This document shows positions 28,032 through 35,522 of a stretch of 64,000 bases of DNA, piece after piece. The position numbers and the translations under genes were made by a program. Position 1 is the first letter of the stretch; each line of letters opens with the position of its first letter. The stretch comes from an uncultured Aquimarina sp. (lineage in GTDB: Bacteria > Bacteroidota > Bacteroidia > Flavobacteriales > Flavobacteriaceae), in the NCBI GenBank assembly GCA_947502885.1, contig CANNBP010000001.1, positions 620,001 through 684,000 on the forward strand, read 5' to 3'. The notes under the pieces are model-generated. The model saw only the letters and a program-made list of their open reading frames with translations, was not told the origin of the DNA and did no database searches.

Positions 28032-28062
28032 AAAAAAAGGACAGCAACCCTATCCTTTTTTT
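28032..28062. terminator. Bidirectional intrinsic terminator
   Basis: AAAAAAAGGA (28032-28041) pairs perfectly with TCCTTTTTTT (28053-28062) around an 11-base loop, with a T-run on each strand. It starts 6 bp after the nucleoside phosphorylase stop and could also end transcripts from the small minus-strand gene at 28120-28266. Confidence 0.8.
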
Positions 28063-28119
28063 AAGCGCAATCATAATTAATTTAAAGAAACAGACACACT
28101 GCCTTATTCTTTTTATGTA

Positions 28120-28266
28120 TTAACTAAACAATATTTTAAGACTGATTAAAAAATTAGTTAATAACAATACCGAAATAAAGATCACAATACCATTCTCAAG
28201 AGAATTATTTTTTAACTTCGCAACCTTTACAAGAGCATTTTTATTTTTTAAAAAGTTCTTTTTCAT
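28120..28266 (-). CDS. Small hypothetical membrane protein, 48 aa
   Basis: A frame of 48 codons starts ATG at 28266 (MKKNFLKNKNALVKVAKLKN) and ends TAA at 28120. The N-terminal half is strongly basic; residues about 27-47 (GIVIFISVLLLTNFLISLKI) form one hydrophobic segment, so a single-span membrane protein with its N-terminus in the cytoplasm is predicted. A perfect -7 element TACATTTG lies 35 bp upstream of the start, and the phosphorylase terminator closes the far side. I do not recognise a family. Support comes from the composition and the flanking signals. Confidence 0.5.
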   Translation of the reverse strand: MKKNFLKNKNALVKVAKLKNNSLENGIVIFISVLLLTNFLISLKILFS

Positions 28267-28300
28267 AGCAATATTGTTTTAATTGGGGTTAACACTAATC

Positions 28301-28336
28301 CAAATGTATCTTCTTTTAGAAGAATATTAGTTCAAA
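28301..28336 (-). promoter_or_regulatory. Candidate promoter for the 48-aa membrane protein
   Basis: On the minus strand TACATTTG (28301-28308) matches TAnnTTTG exactly. TTTG is at 28333-28336, giving a 24-base spacer that is one base longer than the published flavobacterial range. The start codon is 35 bp downstream. Confidence 0.4.
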
Positions 28337-28414
28337 TATAATAAAATAATCTGTTTTTGCCGATAAAAAACAAAAATAATCGACAAAAAACACAAATAAT
28401 ATTTTTTAAGCATT

Positions 28415-29266
28415 ATGAATACCGTAAAAATTGGTGGTGTTCCTGAACATTTTAACCTGCCCTGGCACATGGGTATAGAGGATCAAAGTTTTTCGAATAA
28501 AGACATTAATCTTGAATGGGTCGAATATCCCGGAGGAACTGGCGCTATGTGTGAAGCACTTAGAAACGAAGAAATTGATATGGCCATTATCCTTACTGAA
28601 GGAATTATAAAAGATATCATTGCAGGAAATCCTAGTAGAATAGTCCAAAAATATATCCAAACTCCGCTAATATGGGGAATACATGTAGGGGCTCAATCAA
28701 AATACACTTCTTTATTAGAACTCGAACATACAAAAGCAGCCATTAGTAGATATGGTTCTGGTTCTCATTTAATGGCTTATGCAAACGCACAAGACCAAAA
28801 TTGGGAAACTTCTGATCTTAAATTTGAACTTGTCAATAATCTAAATGGTGCTATAGAAGCATTAACAAATGATAATGCTGATTATTTTATGTGGGAACAC
28901 TTCACAACTAAACCACTGGTAGACAAGGGAATATTTAGAAGAATTGCAGACTTCCCTACTCCATGGCCTTGTTTTGTAATCGTAGTAAGAGAAAAAGTAT
29001 TAGATGCTATGCCTGATACTATCAAAACAATTTTGGATACCATTAACACTTCAACATCTGACTTTAAGCATATTCCGAGCATTGACAAAACATTAGCGTA
29101 TAGATATGATCAACAACTTGTTGATATTCGAAAATGGTTACAACTAACAGAATGGAGTCAATCTCAAATACAGCTAGATACTCTAGATACGATACAAAAC
29201 TATCTTCATAAAGTACAAATAATAGACACTAAAATAGATTCTAAAAAATTGATATTTGATCTTTAA
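28415..29266 (+). CDS. Cytosolic substrate-binding-fold protein (NMT1/THI5-like)
   Basis: Protein of 283 residues with a type II periplasmic-binding-protein fold: VKIGGVPEHFNLPWHMGIED at the N-terminus, WVEYPGGTGAMCEALRNEEIDMAIILTEG, then GSGSHLMAYANAQ. It resembles substrate-binding proteins of the NMT1/sulfonate/thiamine-precursor type, but it lacks any signal peptide or lipobox and no ABC transporter permease or ATPase is adjacent. It is therefore probably cytoplasmic, either an enzyme of the THI5 kind or a ligand sensor. Starts at the ATG 28415, 148 bp after the divergent small gene. The ligand is unknown. Confidence 0.75.
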   Translation: MNTVKIGGVPEHFNLPWHMGIEDQSFSNKDINLEWVEYPGGTGAMCEALRNEEIDMAIILTEGIIKDIIAGNPSRIVQKYIQTPLIWGIHVGAQSKYTSLLELEHTKAAISRYGSGSHLMAYANAQDQNWETSDLKFELVNNLNGAIEALTNDNADYFMWEHFTTKPLVDKGIFRRIADFPTPWPCFVIVVREKVLDAMPDTIKTILDTINTSTSDFKHIPSIDKTLAYRYDQQLVDIRKWLQLTEWSQSQIQLDTLDTIQNYLHKVQIIDTKIDSKKLIFDL

Positions 29267-29303
29267 TTAAGTTTTTCTTCTCTATTATGCCCCAAAAAAA
29301 AGA

Positions 29304-29330
29304 TATTTTGAATAGGGTAAATTCAAAATA
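29304..29330. terminator. Hairpin after the substrate-binding-fold gene
   Basis: TATTTTGAAT (29304-29313) and ATTCAAAATA (29321-29330) are perfect 10-bp arms around the loop AGGGTAA, 38 bp after the stop at 29266. The stem is A+T-rich and the following T-run is weak, so it is a moderate terminator candidate. Confidence 0.5.
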
Positions 29331-29466
29331 AACCGTTATTTAATAAAGATGTTTAAACAAAATAGAAGCATAAATTAGAGTATGATTGATGTTTTATATT
29401 AATTATTATTAATATATGAAATCGTTATGCCCCATATAATTTACTAGGTACACAAAATAATTTTTG

Positions 29467-29474
29467 TACATTTG
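29467..29474 (+). promoter_or_regulatory. -7 promoter element (TACATTTG)
   Basis: TACATTTG followed by C matches the Bacteroidota TAnnTTTG element exactly. It would start a transcript about 90 nt before the 56-residue membrane protein at 29567. No clear TTG -33 box is seen 17-23 bases upstream. Confidence 0.45.
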
Positions 29475-29566
29475 CATCGCCTACCCTAAGAAATATGAAC
29501 TAATAATTAACGTATTACGCAACCCTTTTTGATTAATTGCATCTAATAGTTAACTAACAATCTCTT

Positions 29567-29737
29567 ATGATAACATTTCTAATAATATTGGCAGGTCTAG
29601 TCATTTTTAATTTTATTTTATTAAAAATCAGCACCCAATCTGTGGACAATGACAAAAAGAACCCTAAAGCTAAAAAGGTAAAAATTAATTCTACAACAGA
29701 TAAATCAAAAGTTACAAAAGTACCTAATGCTGCATAA
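29567..29737 (+). CDS. Small hypothetical membrane protein, 56 aa
   Basis: ATG at 29567 opens 56 codons to TAA at 29735-29737. Residues 2-20 (ITFLIILAGLVIFNFILLK) form one membrane segment; the rest (SVDNDKKNPKAKKVKI) is highly charged and basic, followed by a Thr/Ser/Lys-rich tail. This is a typical small single-pass protein with a cytoplasmic basic tail. A TACATTTG element lies about 93 bp upstream. It converges on ung, with 4 bp between the stops. Family and function not recognised. Confidence 0.55.
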   Translation: MITFLIILAGLVIFNFILLKISTQSVDNDKKNPKAKKVKINSTTDKSKVTKVPNAA

Positions 29738-29741
29738 GCAA

Positions 29742-30407
29742 TTACCATTTTATGCTGGCTTGATTTGTTTTTGATAGATATGCATTGGTTTTACTAAAAT
29801 GTTCGTTACCGAACCAGTATCCTCTATTTGCACTTAAAGGGGATGGATGACCACTTGTTAAAACACAATGTTTTGATCTATCAATTTTAGCTCCTTTTTT
29901 CTTGGCATATCCTCCCCAAAGTAAAAAAACTACATTTTCTTTTTTATCAGAAATAGTTTGTATAACAGCATCTGTAAATTTTTCCCAACCTTTATTTTGA
30001 TGTGATCCGGCTTCATGGGCTCGTACTGTTAAAGTTGCATTTAATAGTAACACCCCTTGTTTTGCCCAACGCTCAAGATTACCATTTGTTGGAAATGGAA
30101 GTTTCAGGTCTGATTCTATCTCTTTAAAAATATTAACGAGAGATGGTGGCATCGCAATATCATTGTTTACCGAAAAACATAAACCATTAGCCTGCCCCAC
30201 TCCATGATAAGGATCTTGGCCAATTATCACAACTTTTACATTATCAAAACTACAATGATCAAAAGATGCAAAAATTTGATTTCCAGACGGGTAACAAGTA
30301 TGTTTTTTATATTCTAATTTTACAAAATCAACTAACGTAATAAAATATGGTTCATTAAACTGCCTTTGTAATTGTTGTTGCCAGCTTGTCTCAATATTTA
30401 CATTCAT
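29742..30407 (-). CDS. ung: Uracil-DNA glycosylase
   Basis: Family 1 uracil-DNA glycosylase of 221 residues, which removes uracil from DNA to start base-excision repair. The water-activating motif GQDPYHG is at 63-69 with catalytic Asp65, followed by QANGLCFSV, and the DNA-intercalation loop SGHPSPLS is near 185-192 with catalytic His187. Length and motifs are those of a complete enzyme. It is divergent from mutS2, another DNA-maintenance gene; their starts are 88 bp apart and share a palindrome. Confidence 0.97.
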   Translation of the reverse strand: MNVNIETSWQQQLQRQFNEPYFITLVDFVKLEYKKHTCYPSGNQIFASFDHCSFDNVKVVIIGQDPYHGVGQANGLCFSVNNDIAMPPSLVNIFKEIESDLKLPFPTNGNLERWAKQGVLLLNATLTVRAHEAGSHQNKGWEKFTDAVIQTISDKKENVVFLLWGGYAKKKGAKIDRSKHCVLTSGHPSPLSANRGYWFGNEHFSKTNAYLSKTNQASIKW

Positions 30408-30433
30408 ATCGTTATTAAAAAATTATTAGTAAT

Positions 30434-30449
30434 TGTGTACTTTTACACA
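30434..30449. repeat. Palindrome between ung and mutS2
   Basis: TGTGTA-CTTT-TACACA, 6-bp arms with a 4-base centre, about midway between the divergent ung (start 30407) and mutS2 (start 30495) genes. Its place would allow a regulator to act on both promoters, but it could be chance in A+T-rich DNA. Confidence 0.3.
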
Positions 30450-30494
30450 GTAAAAACCGACCGAATATAACCCAAAAAATGGGTAAAAAAAAGT

Positions 30495-32675
30495 ATGATT
30501 CGTATTTCAAAAAAAACACTTGACGATTTAGAATTTGATGTAGTATTAAATCATATTGCAGAACATTGCAATACAGATTTAGGAAAATCAAAAGCATTAG
30601 ATATAAGTCCATTTAACACCAAAGAGCAGCTACATATAGCGTTGCAAGAAGTATTCGAATATAAATCTTCATACTTGCATGATGCCACTATACCCAATCA
30701 TGGGTTTGATAGTATTACCAAAGAAATTCAGTTGTTAAATATTGATAACACTTTTTTAGAAGCATCAAATCTCAAAAAACTAATTTCTATAAGTCTAACT
30801 ACCAATGAATTATTAGTTTTTTTCAGAAAAAACAAAGATATATACCCGTTTTTAAATCAAACAGCCTCTAATGTTCCTTATACCAAAGAGATTATTCATT
30901 TAATAGAAGCCGTTATCGACAAATTTGGCGAAGTCAAAGACAATGCCTCTTCTTTATTACAACGTCTTAGAAAAGATATTAATCGGGTACAATCACAATT
31001 AAATGGAAGTTTTGGAAAAGACCTTACTAGATACAATAGCCTTGGATATTTAGACGAAATTAGAGAAAGTGTTGTAGATAACAGAAGAGTTCTTGCTGTA
31101 TCTGCTATGCATCGTCGTAAAGTAAAAGGGTCAATTATGGGTAGCTCTAAGACAGGAAGTATTGTTTATATAGAACCCGAAGCCACACTACAATTTAGTC
31201 GAGAACTTACTAATCTGCAATATGAAGAGCGAGAAGAAATTGTAAAAATCCTTAAAGAGCTTACCAACAAACTAAGACCTTTTGTAGAGTTGCTAGAGCA
31301 ATATCAAGAATACCTAAGCCATATTGATGTTGTTGCTGCAAAATCAAAGTATGCAAAACAAATTAATGCCGTATTACCTAAAATAACCAAAGAACGAGAA
31401 CTATCTCTTAAAGATGCCTACCACCCATTACTTTATCTTAACAATAAGAAAAAGGGTAAAAAAACCTTGCCGCAAACTATTGCACTAGATGAGAATAACC
31501 AAATCATTGTAATTTCGGGACCTAATGCAGGAGGTAAAAGTATTACCTTAAAGACGATAGGGTTGTTACAGGTGATGTTACAAAGTGGTATGCTTATTTC
31601 TGTACATGAGTATAGTCGAATGTGTGTCTTTGATACAATATTAACTGATATTGGAGATAATCAATCAATAGAAAATCATTTAAGTACATATAGCTATAGA
31701 TTGAAAAACATGAACCAGTTTTTAAGAAAATGTAACGATAGAACGCTTTTTCTTATTGATGAGTTTGGAACAGGTAGTGATCCAGAACTAGGTGGTGCTT
31801 TGGCCGAAACTTTTCTAGAAGTTTTTTATGAAAGAAAATCTTTTGGTATCATTACTACCCATTATGCCAACTTAAAAATGTTGGCTAATGAACTACCTAA
31901 TATGAGTAATGCCAATATGTTGTTTGATGCTAAAACATTAGAACCTCTTTTTAAATTATACTTAGGTGAAGCCGGAAGTTCATTTACTTTTGAAGTTGCC
32001 CAAAAAAATGGAATTCCATATAGTCTTATTAATAAGGCAAAGAAAAAAGTTCAAAGAGGAAAAATTAGATTTGACAAAAGTATTGCCAATCTTCAAAAAG
32101 AACGTTCTAAACTTCAAAAAACTAATGCCGTTCTTAAAACAAAAGAGCAAAAGGCAGAAATAGAAAAAGAACGTTTAGACAAGATAAATGAGCGTGTTCA
32201 AAGTAAATTAGAAAGCTATCAAGAATTATATGATAGTAATCAAAGAATGATTTATTTGGGGCAAAAAATTGATGATCTTAGCGAAAAATACTTCAACAAT
32301 AAGAAAAAGAAAGAGCTAATCAACGAGTTTATTAAAATTGTAGAAGTAGAAAATTCTAAACGTAAAAAGCAAACTTTTAAGCAGCGAAAAGTTGAAAAAG
32401 CAAAAGAACAAAAGGTAGTTAAAGAGGTTCAAGAAAAAGTAAAAGTCATTCGAGAGAAAAAAATAGAAGAGAAAAAGAAAGAAGAAAAAATTCAAAAATC
32501 AATTCCCAAAGTAAGCTTAAAAGTTGGGGATCGAGTTCGAATGATAGACGGAAAGTCAATCGGTACTATAGATACTTTAGAAAAAGGAAAAGCAGTAGTT
32601 AATTATGGAATCTTTACTACGAACGTCGCCATTGATCAATTAGAGTTTGTAGAGCGAGCTAAACCAAAGAAGTAA
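30495..32675 (+). CDS. mutS2: MutS2-type ATPase without Smr domain
   Basis: MutS-family ATPase of 726 residues in the MutS2 branch: it lacks the mismatch-recognition domain I and starts directly with the core/clamp region. Walker A is GPNAGGKS (342-349), and the Walker B region is LFLIDEFGTGSDPELGGALAE, followed by TTHY. A long charged coiled coil (about 505-675, Lys/Glu-rich) ends in a small KOW-like beta domain with VGDRVRMIDGKSIGTIDTLEKG. The Smr nuclease domain that closes the roughly 780-residue Firmicutes MutS2 is absent. MutS2 acts on recombination intermediates or stalled ribosomes; without Smr no nuclease activity is expected from the known site. Confidence 0.9.
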   Translation: MIRISKKTLDDLEFDVVLNHIAEHCNTDLGKSKALDISPFNTKEQLHIALQEVFEYKSSYLHDATIPNHGFDSITKEIQLLNIDNTFLEASNLKKLISISLTTNELLVFFRKNKDIYPFLNQTASNVPYTKEIIHLIEAVIDKFGEVKDNASSLLQRLRKDINRVQSQLNGSFGKDLTRYNSLGYLDEIRESVVDNRRVLAVSAMHRRKVKGSIMGSSKTGSIVYIEPEATLQFSRELTNLQYEEREEIVKILKELTNKLRPFVELLEQYQEYLSHIDVVAAKSKYAKQINAVLPKITKERELSLKDAYHPLLYLNNKKKGKKTLPQTIALDENNQIIVISGPNAGGKSITLKTIGLLQVMLQSGMLISVHEYSRMCVFDTILTDIGDNQSIENHLSTYSYRLKNMNQFLRKCNDRTLFLIDEFGTGSDPELGGALAETFLEVFYERKSFGIITTHYANLKMLANELPNMSNANMLFDAKTLEPLFKLYLGEAGSSFTFEVAQKNGIPYSLINKAKKKVQRGKIRFDKSIANLQKERSKLQKTNAVLKTKEQKAEIEKERLDKINERVQSKLESYQELYDSNQRMIYLGQKIDDLSEKYFNNKKKKELINEFIKIVEVENSKRKKQTFKQRKVEKAKEQKVVKEVQEKVKVIREKKIEEKKKEEKIQKSIPKVSLKVGDRVRMIDGKSIGTIDTLEKGKAVVNYGIFTTNVAIDQLEFVERAKPKK

Positions 32676-32719
32676 TTCAAGTCTATTTCAATAAGCTATC
32701 ATAAAATTCTTCATTAGAG

Positions 32720-32760
32720 TTGGTAAAAAACAGAAAGGTACTCTCTCTGTTTTTTACCAA
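32720..32760 (+). terminator. Strong hairpin after mutS2
   Basis: TTGGTAAAAAACAGA (32720-32734) and TCTGTTTTTTACCAA (32746-32760) are perfect 15-bp arms around an 11-base loop, 44 bp after the mutS2 stop. The T-run lies within the 3' arm rather than after it. Confidence 0.7.
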
Positions 32761-32873
32761 AAAATCATATAAACCTATCTATCTAATCAAGCTGTTAAAG
32801 TATCCTTAAACCATTATCATGAGAATTTTATCTTTATATATTTGGAAGCAATTCAATAAAAATAACTCCTCTA

Positions 32874-35375
32874 ATGATGCGAAAATTACTTTTTGTAGCC
32901 TGCATTTGTACTCTTATACCTTTTATATCTAAAGGTCAACAACCTCAAAAGCCAAGTTCTGTAGAAATTTACAATGCTATAAAAAAACTTAATTTTTTGG
33001 GTTCTGTACTTTATGTTGCAGCACATCCAGATGATGAAAATACAAGATTAATTTCTTACCTATCTAATCAGGTAAAAGCTAGAACTGCCTATTTATCTTT
33101 AACAAGAGGAGATGGCGGGCAAAATTTAATTGGTCCAGAAATCAGAGAATTACTAGGTGTTATTAGAACCCAAGAACTACTTGCAGCGCGTAAAATTGAT
33201 GGAGGTGAACAACTATTTACTCGAGCCAATGATTTTGGATATTCAAAACACCCTGACGAAACACTTAAGATTTGGGATAAAAAAGAAGTCTTAAGTGATG
33301 TAGTATGGGCTATAAGAAAATTTAGACCTGATGTAATTATTAATCGATTTAATCATAGAACTCCGGGGACGACACATGGTCATCATACTTCTTCTGCAAT
33401 GCTTAGCGTTGAAGCTTTTGATATGGTTGCAGATAAAAATGTATATCCCAATCAACTTAACAAAGTAAATTCATGGCAACCCAAAAGATTGTTTTTTAAT
33501 ACATCTTGGTGGTTTTATGGTAGTCGAGAAAATTTTGAAAAAGCTGATAAGTCTAACTTGTTAGAATTTGAAACTGGAATTTATTACCCAGAATTAGGTC
33601 TTTCTAATACCGAAATTGCATCTTTAAGTCGAAGTCAACATAAGTCACAGGGATTCGGTAGTACTGGAAGACGAGGAAGTCAGACTGAATATATCGAATT
33701 GATAAAAGGTGAGTTACCAACAGATAAGTCCAACATATTTGAAGGAATCGACACCTCTTGGAACCGAATAAAGGATGGTGCAGCTATAGGAACGATCTTG
33801 AAGCAAGTCGAAGATAATTTTGATTTTAAAACCCCCAGTAAATCCTTATCTCAATTGGTTAAAGCATACCAGCTGATACAAAAATTAGAAGATACACACT
33901 GGAAATCTGTCAAGTCAAAAGAAATCAAACAAATAATAACTGCTGTTTCAGGATTATATTTAGAAGCCGTTATCGACAATGCAGATGCTACACCTGGAAG
34001 TAAAATTAACGTGGCTGTAGAATCTATTAACAGAAGTTCGGCAGCGATTACACTACAATCGATACTTATAGAAACAATTGGCATTAATAATACTCTTAAC
34101 AAGGTATTAGCCAACAATGTCTCATCCAAAGTAAATTATGAAGGTACCATACCTACAGAACTTGAGTATACATCACCGTATTGGTTAAACACCAAAGGAA
34201 CCCTTGGTATGTATAATGTTGCTAATCAAAAACTAATAGGAACTCCAGAAACAAAATCAAAAATCAAGGCTCTTTTCACTTTAAACATTGAAGGAGTTAT
34301 AATCCCTTTTGAAAAAGATGTAGTTTTTAAACTTAATGATCCTGTTAAAGGTGAAGTATATAAACCTTTCGAAGTTATTCCTATCATCTCTGCTAGCATT
34401 AAAGATAAAGTTATCATATATGCTAACGGAGCATCTAAACAGATTCCTGTAACCATAAAATCTGGAAAAGAAAACTTAAAAGGAAATGTTACACTTCAAC
34501 ACCCAGAAGGTTGGAATGTATCTCCTGCTAATATCGAAATTAACCTTTCTAAAAAAGGAGAAGAAAAAACCGTAATATTTACTCTCACAGCTCCAGAAAA
34601 GCAACATGAAGGTTATATTTCTCCAATTATTACGATAAACAATAAAGAATATTCAAAAGAGGTTGTACATATAGATTATAACCATATTCCATATCAAACA
34701 GTCGTACTTCCGTCTAAAACAAAAGTTGTACGATTAGACATAAAAAAGAAAGGCCAAAATATTGGATATATTAAAGGTGCAGGAGACGTAGTTCCTGAAA
34801 GTTTAGAACAAATTGGCTATAAAGTAACTATTATTAATCCCGAATCAATTACTGCAGAAAGTATTCAGTCATTTGACGCCATTGTTGTTGGTATTAGAGC
34901 ATATAATACAGTAGAAGAATTAAAGTTCAAACAACAATACCTTTTAGAATATGTAAATAAAGGTGGTAATCTAATCGTACAGTACAATACAAATAGAAGA
35001 TTAAAAGTTACAGATAATTTAGGCCCCTACCCTCTTAAATTATCAAGAGATAGAGTTACTGATGAAAATGCTAAGATCACATTCTTAGCTCCCCAACATG
35101 CCGTACTGAACACACCTAATAAAATTACCTCTAATGATTTTGAAGGATGGGTGCAAGAAAGAGGATTGTACTTCCCTAACGAGTGGTCTCAAGAATACAC
35201 AGCAATTTTTGGAACTAATGATAAAGGTGAATCCGAAAAAAAAGGATCATTATTGGTTGCCAAGTATGGTAAAGGAAATTACATCTATACAGGACTTAGT
35301 TTTTTTAGAGAATTTCCGGCTGGTGTTTCTGGTGCCTATCGTCTATTTGCTAATTTATTATCTTTAGGAAAATAA
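32874..35375 (+). CDS. Secreted PIG-L/LmbE deacetylase with GATase-like domain
   Basis: Protein of 833 residues with an N-terminal signal peptide (MMRKLLFVACICTLIPFISKG, cut before QQ). The PIG-L/LmbE domain (about 40-300) has the zinc motif AHPDDE with His51, Asp53 and Asp54, SLTRGDGGQN, and the later HGHHTSS. This family removes N-acetyl groups from amino sugars. A middle part (about 360-610) looks like beta-sandwich domains, and the C-terminal part (about 640-833) resembles a class I glutamine-amidotransferase-like fold (VVGIRAYNTV, GGNLIVQYNT). It acts in the periplasm or at the surface and is followed by a small membrane peptide and a sodium symporter, which suggests use of an amino-sugar-containing compound. 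The start could be the second Met. Confidence 0.82.
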   Translation: MMRKLLFVACICTLIPFISKGQQPQKPSSVEIYNAIKKLNFLGSVLYVAAHPDDENTRLISYLSNQVKARTAYLSLTRGDGGQNLIGPEIRELLGVIRTQELLAARKIDGGEQLFTRANDFGYSKHPDETLKIWDKKEVLSDVVWAIRKFRPDVIINRFNHRTPGTTHGHHTSSAMLSVEAFDMVADKNVYPNQLNKVNSWQPKRLFFNTSWWFYGSRENFEKADKSNLLEFETGIYYPELGLSNTEIASLSRSQHKSQGFGSTGRRGSQTEYIELIKGELPTDKSNIFEGIDTSWNRIKDGAAIGTILKQVEDNFDFKTPSKSLSQLVKAYQLIQKLEDTHWKSVKSKEIKQIITAVSGLYLEAVIDNADATPGSKINVAVESINRSSAAITLQSILIETIGINNTLNKVLANNVSSKVNYEGTIPTELEYTSPYWLNTKGTLGMYNVANQKLIGTPETKSKIKALFTLNIEGVIIPFEKDVVFKLNDPVKGEVYKPFEVIPIISASIKDKVIIYANGASKQIPVTIKSGKENLKGNVTLQHPEGWNVSPANIEINLSKKGEEKTVIFTLTAPEKQHEGYISPIITINNKEYSKEVVHIDYNHIPYQTVVLPSKTKVVRLDIKKKGQNIGYIKGAGDVVPESLEQIGYKVTIINPESITAESIQSFDAIVVGIRAYNTVEELKFKQQYLLEYVNKGGNLIVQYNTNRRLKVTDNLGPYPLKLSRDRVTDENAKITFLAPQHAVLNTPNKITSNDFEGWVQERGLYFPNEWSQEYTAIFGTNDKGESEKKGSLLVAKYGKGNYIYTGLSFFREFPAGVSGAYRLFANLLSLGK

Positions 35376-35386
35376 GATCGTACGAT

Positions 35387-35497
35387 ATGGAAAAAACAAA
35401 AGATCAAAAAAATTGGAAAAAACAATACACCATAGTGTTGATTGCTAATGCGATTTACATATTCTTATTTTATATGCTTACCAGTATCTATTCTTAA
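35387..35497 (+). CDS. Single-span peptide preceding sodium:solute symporter, 36 aa
   Basis: ATG at 35387 opens 36 codons to TAA at 35495. It has a charged N-terminus (MEKTKDQKNWKKQY) and one hydrophobic span (TIVLIANAIYIFLFYMLTSI). It sits 11 bp after the deacetylase stop and 25 bp before the symporter start. Short single-pass proteins of this shape are known next to several symporter families as accessory subunits. That role is inferred here from position and topology. It is too short for normal gene-finding cut-offs. Confidence 0.6.
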   Translation: MEKTKDQKNWKKQYTIVLIANAIYIFLFYMLTSIYS

Positions 35498-35522
35498 CTT
35501 ATAAATATACTTCTAATAGCTT

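Noticed and set aside
32820..32872. A short frame starting ATG at 32819 before the deacetylase
   Set aside because: It runs into the signal-peptide region of the deacetylase in another frame and has no recognisable features.
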